A stretch of DNA of 64,000 bases from CAVSPO01 sp963730005 (GTDB lineage Bacteria > Actinomycetota > Actinomycetes > Propionibacteriales > Propionibacteriaceae), in NCBI GenBank assembly GCA_963730005.1, contig CAVSPO010000013.1:124001-188000 (forward strand). Direction: 5' to 3'. The translations under genes and the position numbers were made by a program. Below, piece after piece: positions 25,952-33,087 of this stretch. Below the pieces are notes generated by a model that was given only the letters and a program-made list of their open reading frames with translations, ran no database searches and had not been told where the DNA came from. Every line of letters starts with the position of its first letter. The first letter of the stretch is position 1.

Positions 25952-26024
25952 TACCCCCAGCGGGATTCGAACCCGCACTGGAGCGGGTTTAAGCCGCTTG
26001 CCTCTGCCGTTGGGCCATGGGGGC
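25952..26024 (-). tRNA. tRNA with anticodon TAA (Leu), class-I size
   Basis: Read on the minus strand: acceptor GCCCCCA pairs with TGGGGGT with a G-U at the first pair; D stem GCC/GGC; anticodon stem AGCGG/CCGCT with loop CTTAAAC, so anticodon TAA; variable loop only 5 nt; T arm GCGGG-TTCGAAT-CCCGC; discriminator A. Total 73 nt. Leucine tRNAs normally have a long variable arm, so the short arm is unusual. Identity Leu rests on the anticodon and A73. TAAACT at 26040-26035 is a possible -10. Confidence 0.85.
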
Positions 26025-26066
26025 ATCGGCAAACAGTTTAGGGGCCCGGGGGCGCTCCGGACGGCG

Positions 26067-26768
26067 TCACCAGCTGGGCCGGACGTCGTCCAGATGCCGG
26101 TCGAGCAAAGACCTGGCCCCAGCAGTCCAGGGCAGGCTGCGCCACCGGCGCAGGGGCACCCAACGCGCCACCGCTGTGGTGCCGCCGACGTCGAGCACGG
26201 TCGGTGTGGTGGGCTCGGGGCAGGTGGCGCTGTAGATGATGCGCAGGGCGTGGAAGTCTTCAAGAACGCCACTGGGTGCCCTGCCGATCCAGTGATCGGA
26301 CTGCACGTCGATCAGTCGCCCGATCCGCATCTGCTGGCCGGTCTCCTCGTTGACCTCACGAACCACCGCTGCGCTGGGGGTCTCGCCGACCTCGAGCCCG
26401 CCGCCGGGCAGCTGCCAACTTCCCGGCACCGCGGTGCGGGTGGAACACATCGTGCCCAGCAAGCCACGAGGTGAGCGGACGATGGCGTAGGCGGCCAGCC
26501 GCTGGCGGGTTGCCGGCACCTCGTCCTGAGACACCACGAGATGGCGGACTGGCCCCTTCGACCTGAATCGCGGCGGGTGTGAGGCAGCGGAGCGGGGGCC
26601 GACGTGGGTGGTGATCACGATTTCGCCCGAGTCGTCGCGTCTGGCAGAGAGGAACCCGGTGACAACCCAGCCTCGACGCCACAGCAGCCACCGCGGATCG
26701 TCGCCGTGACCCACCGTCACGTCGACAGTCTCCGGCCCACCTGGGGTCGCAAGTCCGATGATCCGCAC
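26067..26768 (-). CDS. Nudix hydrolase with N-terminal extension
   Basis: 233 residues. A ~100-residue N-terminal region without a recognised fold precedes a Nudix domain with the box GGGLEVGETPSAAVV-REVNEETG (about 145-167), which fits GX5EX7REUXEEXGU except for Gln at the last hydrophobic position. Substrate unknown; the PGSWQLPGGG lead-in is typical of nucleotide-cleaving members. GTG at 26768 with GATGAT 6 nt upstream and no Shine-Dalgarno. Confidence 0.82.
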   Translation of the reverse strand: MRIIGLATPGGPETVDVTVGHGDDPRWLLWRRGWVVTGFLSARRDDSGEIVITTHVGPRSAASHPPRFRSKGPVRHLVVSQDEVPATRQRLAAYAIVRSPRGLLGTMCSTRTAVPGSWQLPGGGLEVGETPSAAVVREVNEETGQQMRIGRLIDVQSDHWIGRAPSGVLEDFHALRIIYSATCPEPTTPTVLDVGGTTAVARWVPLRRWRSLPWTAGARSLLDRHLDDVRPSW

Positions 26769-26816
26769 CAGACCATCATCCCACCGCCTGCAAGAGGCCA
26801 GCGCGCCGCCGCCGGG

Positions 26817-27878
26817 CTACTTGAGCTGCTCGGTGAGGTCGTTGCCGGCCAGATCGGTGATCACCGTGGTGCCCGCCGCGTTGAACGTGATCACCGGCAC
26901 ACCCAGCTTTTTGGGGTCCACGGCGATCGTGAACAGCACCGATGCGTCCGGCTCGGCCTGCGGCAAGGTGCGCAGCGAGGTGGTCTGCTGGGTGATCGCT
27001 GCGGCTGAGATCAGCGTCGGGTCGAAGGTGAGGGCAGCTGTGGTGGGCTGCTTGCGTCTGGAGCTGAACATGGGCAAAGCCGCCTGCCTGATTCGTCGCT
27101 CCACGACGCCCTCCTCGGCGATGACGTCCACGAACAACCCGCCATTGTCCGCCAGCAAGCCGACGGCGATGACGTGCGGGGCGCCGTCCACCGCGTCCCG
27201 CAGCCCCTCGCCGAGGCCCTGCTCGGTGCTGAAGTCAAGCCGTGAGATCAGCGACGCATCGTGGCGGAAGAACACCGTGCTGGTTTCGGGGTTGGTGGTG
27301 ACTGTCATCAGCACGCGGCCCTGGTTGTACTCGTTGATCTGCAGCTCCTGCTGCGAGCTGGAGCCGCTGACGGCGGCCGCATCCCGGAACATCCGGGCGA
27401 CGGCTTCCAGGTTGTAGTCGGCCGGGCTGAACGTCGTCTGCTGGATGTACGCCACGTCGGAGTCCAGTTCCTCGATGACGCCGCCCACCCAGCCCAGGCT
27501 CACGGCCTGGAAGTCTGTCGCGGCAGCCGGTGAAGGTGTCTTCAGCGGCAGGGGCGTGTCTTTGGGTTCCAGGTAGGTCAGTGTTGCCTCGAAGGCGTTG
27601 ACCGTCACCCTGATGACGGGTCCGTCCCCGGCGCGAGCGGCGAGCTCGTCGACTGCCCGCCGGGCATTGCCGTCCTGGGTGAGGTCGATGACGGGAGTCC
27701 GGGTGGGACTGACTGCAGCCGTGGGCAGGGCGGAGGGTGCCGCGGGGGTGGGGGATGCGCAAGCCGTCAGCAGCACTGCACTGCCCAGCAGTGCACCGAC
27801 CCGCACAGCGCCCCTCGTCAGGGCGCCGATCCTCTCCGCCAGCGAACGCCCGACTCGGCACCGGGACTGCAACTCCAT
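26817..27878 (-). CDS. Lipoprotein of unknown function
   Basis: 353 residues. Basic N-terminus, hydrophobic stretch (VRVGALLGSAVLLTAC) with lipobox LLTAC at about 36-40, then a Pro/Thr-rich linker and a globular domain with alternating strands. No family was recognised. The ATG at 27878 follows TAATCT (27890-27885) by 6 nt, a leaderless-type start. It is divergent from the SRPBCC gene, and the ~200 bp between them hold an inverted repeat that may regulate one or both. Confidence 0.75.
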   Translation of the reverse strand: MELQSRCRVGRSLAERIGALTRGAVRVGALLGSAVLLTACASPTPAAPSALPTAAVSPTRTPVIDLTQDGNARRAVDELAARAGDGPVIRVTVNAFEATLTYLEPKDTPLPLKTPSPAAATDFQAVSLGWVGGVIEELDSDVAYIQQTTFSPADYNLEAVARMFRDAAAVSGSSSQQELQINEYNQGRVLMTVTTNPETSTVFFRHDASLISRLDFSTEQGLGEGLRDAVDGAPHVIAVGLLADNGGLFVDVIAEEGVVERRIRQAALPMFSSRRKQPTTAALTFDPTLISAAAITQQTTSLRTLPQAEPDASVLFTIAVDPKKLGVPVITFNAAGTTVITDLAGNDLTEQLK

Positions 27879-27963
27879 GGGTCGAGATTACTCGGCGGTG
27901 GCGCCGGAGCTGTGCCTGCAAGCAGGCAGAGGGGCGCCCAGACGCGAAGTTGTGCACACAACA

Positions 27964-27982
27964 GGTGGAAGTGGCTTCCACC
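27964..27982. promoter_or_regulatory. 8-bp inverted repeat overlapping a -35 box
   Basis: GGTGGAAG (27964-27971), 3-nt centre, CTTCCACC (27975-27982) is a perfect dyad. The right arm contains TTCCAC (27976-27981), which lies 17 bp from TAGGGT (27999-28004), a promoter reading toward the SRPBCC gene. A repressor site is plausible. Confidence 0.5.
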
Positions 27983-28084
27983 GTCGGCGAGGCAAGGCTA
28001 GGGTTTCATCAAGTCCAACCCAATTTGGGTGAGACGGTCACCCACACAAGATTCAACGCGGGTCCACCCAGAAATGAGGTCCTC

Positions 28085-28498
28085 ATGGCAGAGCAGAACA
28101 GCAGCGAGGCGCTTGGCGAGAACAAGGACACCTCCGTCACTGTCAGCCGGACGGTGTCCTTCCCAGTCAAGCGCGTTTGGCAAGTTCTGGTCACAGACGA
28201 GGGCGCCGAGGCCCTGTTGGGGCCGGGCAGCCACTTCGGTGACAAGGGTCACACCTGGAGCGCCGTGGACGGGCGCACCGGCGTGATCCGTACCTTCCAC
28301 CCGCTCGAGGAGATCCGCTTCTCGTGGCGCAAGGACGAGTACGGCAAGCCGAGCATGGTCGAGTTGCGCCTGGAAGATCAGGGCGATCAGACCACGATGC
28401 GCGTCAAGCACACCAACCTGACCGACACCAGCGACCTTGAGGGGCTGCGGGCCAGATGGAGCGATGCGCTGGAGCGCATCGAGTCGGATTGCCTCTGA
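28085..28498 (+). CDS. SRPBCC (AHSA1-like) domain protein
   Basis: 137 residues. VTVSRTVSFPVKRVWQVLVTDEGAEALLG then the beta-rich GVIRTFHPLEEIRFSW and a C-terminal helix (LEGLRARWSDALERIES) form the START-like SRPBCC fold, a hydrophobic-ligand-binding cavity. Ligand unknown. ATG at 28085 with GAGG about 7 nt upstream; a longer frame from 27737 lacks such a signal and covers the promoter. A hairpin follows the stop. Confidence 0.8.
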   Translation: MAEQNSSEALGENKDTSVTVSRTVSFPVKRVWQVLVTDEGAEALLGPGSHFGDKGHTWSAVDGRTGVIRTFHPLEEIRFSWRKDEYGKPSMVELRLEDQGDQTTMRVKHTNLTDTSDLEGLRARWSDALERIESDCL

Positions 28499-28521
28499 AC
28501 CACCCCGATCGGCACAACCGT

Positions 28522-28562
28522 GGCGCGGCCCCCACTCAGTGAGGAGCCGCGCCGCTCTCGTT
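28522..28562 (+). terminator. Terminator of the SRPBCC gene
   Basis: GGCGCGGC (28522-28529) pairs with GCCGCGCC (28546-28553) over a 16-nt loop and is followed by GCTCTCGTTT, a weak T-rich tail. Confidence 0.6.
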
Positions 28563-28580
28563 TGGCCGGTGGCCACGATA

Positions 28581-28611
28581 TATTGTGCCGCCGGGGACAT
28601 ACTGTGCCGCC
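28581..28611 (+). promoter_or_regulatory. 12-bp direct repeats upstream of the ABC binding-protein gene
   Basis: TATTGTGCCGCC (28581-28592) and TACTGTGCCGCC (28600-28611) repeat with a 19-bp period, 50-80 bp before the start codon. They contain -10-like TATTGT/TACTGT hexamers and could be a duplicated promoter or operator half-sites. Confidence 0.45.
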
Positions 28612-28660
28612 GAGGATCATCGTCGGGTCAGAACACGGGCCCGCAGAGGAAGGAAAACCC

Positions 28661-29569
28661 ATGAAAACGTTGGCACGACTGGTTGCCGCAGTTGCTTCGG
28701 TGGCGCTGGCCGGCACCCTGGCGGCCTGCGGCGCGGGCAGCACCCCCACGGCCGACGCCAGATCATCGACCGCGCCCACCACGGTGAACACCGCGGCCCA
28801 GCTCTACAACGAGTTGCCGCAACGGATCAAGGACCAAGGGTTGATCACCGTCGGTTCCTCGATCGAGTACGCGCCGATGGAGTACTACGACACCGACGGC
28901 AAGACGGTGCTGGGCTTCGACAAGGAGTTCGGCGACCTGCTCTCCCAGCAGCTGGGCGTTCCCCTCGACTGGAACAACTCGAAGTTCGACGGCCTGATCA
29001 CCCAGCTCAACTCGGGTCGCTTCGACATGCTCAGCTCCGCGATGACTGACAACCCGGAGCGCCAGCAGTCGGTCGACTTCGTCGACTACTACCAGGCCGG
29101 CATGGTGCTGATCGTACAGAAGGGCAACCCGAAGGCGATCGCGTCGGTGGACGACCTGTGCGGCAAGACCGTGGCAGTGATGCGGGGTTCTTCCCAGGAC
29201 CAGTACATGCAGACCACCCTCCAGCCGAAGTGCCTGGCGGCCGGGTCCACGATCGAGTTGCTGGCTTTCGACGGTGAGTCCGAGGCGCTGCTGCAGGTCA
29301 AGCAGGGCCGCGCCGCTGCCGGCATGCAGGACTATCCGGTGGCCGTCTACAACGTCCAGCAGTCCGGCGGGGCCTACGAGACCGTGGGTGAACAGGTGAT
29401 CGCCAACCCGCTCGGACTCGCCGTCCGCAAGGACGACACGCAGTTGCGTGACGTTCTGCTCAAGGCGGTACAGGCCACCATGGACGACGGCTCCTACGCC
29501 AAGCTGATCGAGAAGTACCAGACCCCGCAGGGTGCCATCGACAAGGCGACCATCAACGCGGGCAAGTAG
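28661..29569 (+). CDS. Polar amino-acid ABC transporter, substrate-binding lipoprotein
   Basis: 302 residues. Signal peptide with lipobox LAAC (about 22-25). The family 3 solute-binding body includes IEYAPMEYYDTDGKTVLGFDKE (about 67-88), GRFDML, the DLCGKTVAVMRGSSQDQY arm and a C-terminal helix. It binds an amino acid outside the membrane for the permease and ATPase that follow. ATG with GAGGAAGG upstream. A second, similar binding protein lies 3' of the ATPase gene. Confidence 0.92.
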   Translation: MKTLARLVAAVASVALAGTLAACGAGSTPTADARSSTAPTTVNTAAQLYNELPQRIKDQGLITVGSSIEYAPMEYYDTDGKTVLGFDKEFGDLLSQQLGVPLDWNNSKFDGLITQLNSGRFDMLSSAMTDNPERQQSVDFVDYYQAGMVLIVQKGNPKAIASVDDLCGKTVAVMRGSSQDQYMQTTLQPKCLAAGSTIELLAFDGESEALLQVKQGRAAAGMQDYPVAVYNVQQSGGAYETVGEQVIANPLGLAVRKDDTQLRDVLLKAVQATMDDGSYAKLIEKYQTPQGAIDKATINAGK

Positions 29570-29574
29570 TCCCG

Positions 29575-30489
29575 ATGGCCACGACATCTGCGACGTCGGG
29601 CGCCGGTCCCGCCCGGGAGCGGCCCTCGGACGACATCGTCGCCGTCCCGGTGCCCCATCCCTGGCGTTGGGTCGGAGCCGGCGTCGTGCTGGCCATGATG
29701 GTCATGCTGGTCATGGCGTTCTCCCAGGCCAACATCGACTGGTCGGTGCCGCCGAGGTACTTCCTGCAGGAGCAGGTGCTGGTTGGCATGCGCAACACGC
29801 TGCTGATCAGTGTGCTCGCCCAGGTGGTCGGGGTGGTCCTGGGTGTCGTGGTCGCGGTGATGCGCCAGTCGGACAACTGGGTGATGCGCGGGGTGTCCGA
29901 GTTCTACATCTGGCTGTTCCGGGGCACTCCCGTGTTGGTGCAGCTGATGATCTGGTACAACCTGTCCCTGGTCTTTCCGACCATCCCCGGCACCGACATC
30001 GCGATGAACGCGGTGATGACCCCCTTCACTGCGGCGCTGCTCGGCCTGGGGATCAACGAGGGTGCCTACATGGCCGAGATCGTCCGGTCCGGCATCCAGT
30101 CGGTCGACAAGGGTCAGACCGAGGCGGCGGGCGCGCTGGGCATGTCGCGTGGCCACACGATGCGCCGGATCGTGTTGCCGCAGGCGATGCGGGTGATCAT
30201 CCCGCCGACCGGCAACGAGTTCATCAACATGCTGAAGACCTCGTCGCTGGCGTACTCGATCCAGTACCTCGAACTGCTGCAGGCCGCGGTGCGGATCTAT
30301 TCCAACACCCTGCAGGTGATCGAGATGCTGATCACAGTCTCCGCCTGGTACCTGATCCTGACCACGGTGTTCTCGATCGCGCAGTATTACCTGGAGCGGC
30401 ACTACAACCGGGCGGACCAGGAGATCGGTCAGGACACCGGTCCGCTGGCACGGGTGCGGCGCAATCTGAGGATCGGCAGGCAGGAATGA
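29575..30489 (+). CDS. Amino-acid ABC transporter permease
   Basis: 304 residues, about 5 membrane helices after a ~30-residue cytosolic tail. HisM/GlnP type: RNTLLISVLAQVVGVVLG, FRGTPVLVQLMIWYN, and the EAA loop EAAGALGMSRGHTMRRIVLPQA (about 181-202) that docks with the ATPase. Starts 5 bp after the binding-protein stop; its own stop overlaps the ATPase start by 4 nt. Confidence 0.92.
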   Translation: MATTSATSGAGPARERPSDDIVAVPVPHPWRWVGAGVVLAMMVMLVMAFSQANIDWSVPPRYFLQEQVLVGMRNTLLISVLAQVVGVVLGVVVAVMRQSDNWVMRGVSEFYIWLFRGTPVLVQLMIWYNLSLVFPTIPGTDIAMNAVMTPFTAALLGLGINEGAYMAEIVRSGIQSVDKGQTEAAGALGMSRGHTMRRIVLPQAMRVIIPPTGNEFINMLKTSSLAYSIQYLELLQAAVRIYSNTLQVIEMLITVSAWYLILTTVFSIAQYYLERHYNRADQEIGQDTGPLARVRRNLRIGRQE

Positions 30490-31292
30490 GCATGCACGAC
30501 GACCAGGCGTCCGCCGGCGTTCCCGCGACCGGGGAGATCATCGTCGAGGCGCGCCGGGTGAAGAAGCGTTTCGGTAGCCTTGAGGTGCTCAAGGGCATCA
30601 CCATGAACGTCCGACGCGGCGAGGTGGCGGTGCTGATCGGCCCGTCCGGCTCGGGCAAGTCGACCTTCCTGCGCTGCATCAACCACCTGGAGCGGATCAA
30701 CGCGGGCACCCTGCGGGTGCGCGGCAACCTGGTCGGCTACCGGGAACACGGCGGCAAGCTGCATGAACTGCGCGAGTCCGAGATCGCCGCCCAGCGCCGC
30801 GGCATCGGCATGGTGTTCCAACGCTTCAACCTGTTCCCGCACATGACGGTGATGGAGAACATCACCGAGGCCCCGATCCATGTTGCCGGGGTCTCGCCCG
30901 CGAAAGCCCGCGCTGCCGCGCAGGGCCTGCTCGAGCGGGTCGGGCTGCCGGAGAAGGCGAACGCCTACCCGGGCAAGCTCTCCGGTGGCCAACAGCAGCG
31001 GGTGGCGATCGCCCGCGCGTTGGCGATGAACCCCGAGCTGATGCTCTTCGACGAGCCGACCTCAGCGCTGGATCCCGAGCTCGTCGGTGACGTGCTCGGG
31101 GTGATGAAGCAGCTCGCCGAGGACGGCATGACGATGGTGGTGGTGACCCACGAGATGGGCTTCGCCCGTGAGGTCGGGGATTACCTGGCCTTCATGGACG
31201 AAGGTGTGATCGTGGAGGAGGGCCGTCCGGCGGATGTGCTGGCCAATCCCCGGGAGCGTCGGACCCAGGCGTTCCTGTCCAAGGTTCTCTGA
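30486..31292 (+). CDS. Amino-acid ABC transporter ATP-binding protein
   Basis: 268 residues. Walker A GPSGSGKST (about 55-63), Q-loop FQRFNLFPHMTV, signature LSGGQQQRVAIARAL (about 161), Walker B LMLFDEPTSALD, H-loop VTHEMGF. GlnQ/HisP type. Contains a short insertion (VGYREHGGKLHELRESEI) before the Q-loop. ATG at 30486 overlaps the permease stop (ATGA). Confidence 0.94.
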   Translation: MSMHDDQASAGVPATGEIIVEARRVKKRFGSLEVLKGITMNVRRGEVAVLIGPSGSGKSTFLRCINHLERINAGTLRVRGNLVGYREHGGKLHELRESEIAAQRRGIGMVFQRFNLFPHMTVMENITEAPIHVAGVSPAKARAAAQGLLERVGLPEKANAYPGKLSGGQQQRVAIARALAMNPELMLFDEPTSALDPELVGDVLGVMKQLAEDGMTMVVVTHEMGFAREVGDYLAFMDEGVIVEEGRPADVLANPRERRTQAFLSKVL

Positions 31293-31386
31293 GCCTGCCT
31301 CCCCATGGAGTCTCGTGGCCACGGTGCCTACCTGTAGTCTTCCAACCTGCAGCGCCGGAGGAGCCGGCTGCGCGAAAGGACCATCA

Positions 31387-32289
31387 ATGAAGACCACGAC
31401 CCGAGTTATCGCCTCGCTGGCGGCGTTGGTGCTGGCCGGCGGTCTGTCCGCCTGTGCCGGCTCCGACCAGACCACCGCCAGCTCCGCCGCCCCGACGACG
31501 GTCAACACGTCCGCTCCGTTGTACGCACAGCTTCCCCAGTCCGTGAAGGACAAGGGGTCGATCCAGGTCGGCAGCGACATCGCCTACGCCCCGATGGAGT
31601 ACTACGACACCGATGGCAAGACGGTGCTCGGCTTCGACAAGGAGCTCGGCGACCTGCTCGCAACCGAGCTGGGCGTCCCGCTGGTGTTCAACAACGCCAC
31701 CTTCGACGGCCTCATCACCCAACTCGATTCGAACCGCTTCGACCTCGCCATCTCCTCGATGAGCGACACTGTGGAGCGCCAGCAGAAGGTCGACTTCGTC
31801 GACTACTACATCTCCGGGTCGATCATGTTCGTCAAGGCCGGCAACCCGCACGGGTTCAGCACCGTCGACGACCTGTGTGGCCGGACGATCTCGCTGCAGC
31901 GTGGCACAGTCCAGGAGGATTACGTCGCCACCACGCTCTCCCCGCGCTGTGTGGCCAACGGGAAGGGAGCGGTCGAGGTGATGGCCTTCGACCGCGAGTC
32001 CGAGGCGATGCTGCAGATCGAGCAGGACCGCGCCGTCGCAGGCATCCAGGAGTACCCGGTCGCGGTCTACAACACCCAGCAGTCGAACGGCAAGTTCGAG
32101 ACCGTCGGCGAGCAGGTGGTCGCAGGACCGCTCGGGATCGCTGTGGCCAAGGACAACACGGCGCTGCGGGACGCGATCCAGGCGTCGCTGCAGATGAACA
32201 TCGATGACGGGGACTACCTGAAGTTGATCGAGCGGTACAAGACCCCGCAGAGCGCGGTCAAGGAAGCAACGATCAACGCCGGGCGTTAG
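31387..32289 (+). CDS. Second polar amino-acid substrate-binding lipoprotein
   Basis: 300 residues, lipobox LSAC, paralogous to the first binding protein: both carry AYAPMEYYDTDGKTVLGFDKE-type segments, VERQQ/PERQQ, VDFVDYY and a matching C-terminal pattern. The pair likely feeds one permease with different ligands or affinities. It has its own spacing of 94 bp after the ATPase, with AAAGGA before the ATG and a TAGTCT -10-like hexamer near 31335, so it may be separately expressed. Confidence 0.92.
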   Translation: MKTTTRVIASLAALVLAGGLSACAGSDQTTASSAAPTTVNTSAPLYAQLPQSVKDKGSIQVGSDIAYAPMEYYDTDGKTVLGFDKELGDLLATELGVPLVFNNATFDGLITQLDSNRFDLAISSMSDTVERQQKVDFVDYYISGSIMFVKAGNPHGFSTVDDLCGRTISLQRGTVQEDYVATTLSPRCVANGKGAVEVMAFDRESEAMLQIEQDRAVAGIQEYPVAVYNTQQSNGKFETVGEQVVAGPLGIAVAKDNTALRDAIQASLQMNIDDGDYLKLIERYKTPQSAVKEATINAGR

Positions 32290-32292
32290 TGT
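32287..32292 (+). promoter_or_regulatory. -10 element overlapping the preceding stop codon
   Basis: TAGTGT includes the TAG stop of the second binding-protein gene and ends 6 nt before the ATG of the LapA-like gene at 32299, so that gene can be transcribed as a leaderless mRNA. Confidence 0.5.
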
Positions 32293-32298
32293 GCAGAC

Positions 32299-32661
32299 AT
32301 GCTCAAGTTCTTGAAGGGCCTGCTCGCTGTGCTGGGTGTGCTGCTGCTCGTCGTGGCGGCCGTGCTCGCAGTGCGCAACACCTGGGATCTCCGCGAGATT
32401 GTCGGTGTCGCCAACGCCAACACCAGCACAGTGCGTTACGACGCAGGCGTGGTTCGCAACCAGGTGCTGATCATGGGCGCCGGCGCGCTGCTCGGTGGTC
32501 TGTTGCTCGGGTTGTCCATCGCACTGCCCAGCCGGACCTTCAAACAGCAGGTGGAGGCTCGACAGAAGGCCGACAGCGCCCGCGCCGCCGGGCAGAGCGA
32601 CACCCCATTGCCTGCGGACAACGAACCAGCCCGTGGCAACGAAGAGGCCGGGACCAACTAG
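32299..32661 (+). CDS. LapA-family (DUF1049) membrane protein
   Basis: 120 residues with two membrane helices (about 5-25 and 54-75), separated by RNTWDLREIVGVANANTST, and a charged cytosolic tail. This is the LapA/DUF1049 layout. In enterobacteria LapA-type proteins work with LapB in lipopolysaccharide control, but that pathway is absent from actinobacteria and the role here is unknown. Confidence 0.68.
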   Translation: MLKFLKGLLAVLGVLLLVVAAVLAVRNTWDLREIVGVANANTSTVRYDAGVVRNQVLIMGAGALLGGLLLGLSIALPSRTFKQQVEARQKADSARAAGQSDTPLPADNEPARGNEEAGTN

Positions 32662-32694
32662 GTCTCTCGACCCCGCTCTTCCCAGGAGAAGCAC

Positions 32695-33078
32695 GTGAAT
32701 CTCGAAAAGGTCATCTTCGGTTTCTTCATCACTTTTGCCTGCTCACTCAACTTCGGGTTTGTCACTGGCGACATCGGTGATCCGGAGCTGCACAACACTG
32801 CCGAGTTGGTTGCTGCCCTCATCGTCAGCCTGGTGGCCACCGTGCTGAAGTTCGGCGACCGCACCCAGCTCGGCGCTGTTCACCTCGCCACCAGCCTGGT
32901 GGCCGACCTGCAGCTGGTGGCGGCCTGCACGGTTTACGTGTGGGCGGTGCAGGTGTCGGCCCTGGGCATGACCCGGGGCCACATGTCACTGGTGGTTTCG
33001 TTGTCCTCAGGTGCGCTGCTGGCCAACGTCGTCTCGGTCGTGTTGATGGTCGGCGAGATCCTCCAACAGAAGCGCTGA
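32695..33078 (+). CDS. Small membrane protein next to the K+ channel (DUF6394-like)
   Basis: 127 residues, 4 hydrophobic segments: FGFFITFACSLNFGFVTG, ALIVSLVATVLKFG, LVAACTVYVWAVQVSAL and LLANVVSVVLMVGEI. It recalls the DUF6394 family, which I remember beside potassium-channel genes; that assignment is from memory. It ends 9 bp before the channel gene, so the two probably share a transcript and may act together. GTG start with AGGAGAA about 6 nt upstream. Confidence 0.65.
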   Translation: MNLEKVIFGFFITFACSLNFGFVTGDIGDPELHNTAELVAALIVSLVATVLKFGDRTQLGAVHLATSLVADLQLVAACTVYVWAVQVSALGMTRGHMSLVVSLSSGALLANVVSVVLMVGEILQQKR

Positions 33079-33087
33079 GGCCCACAG

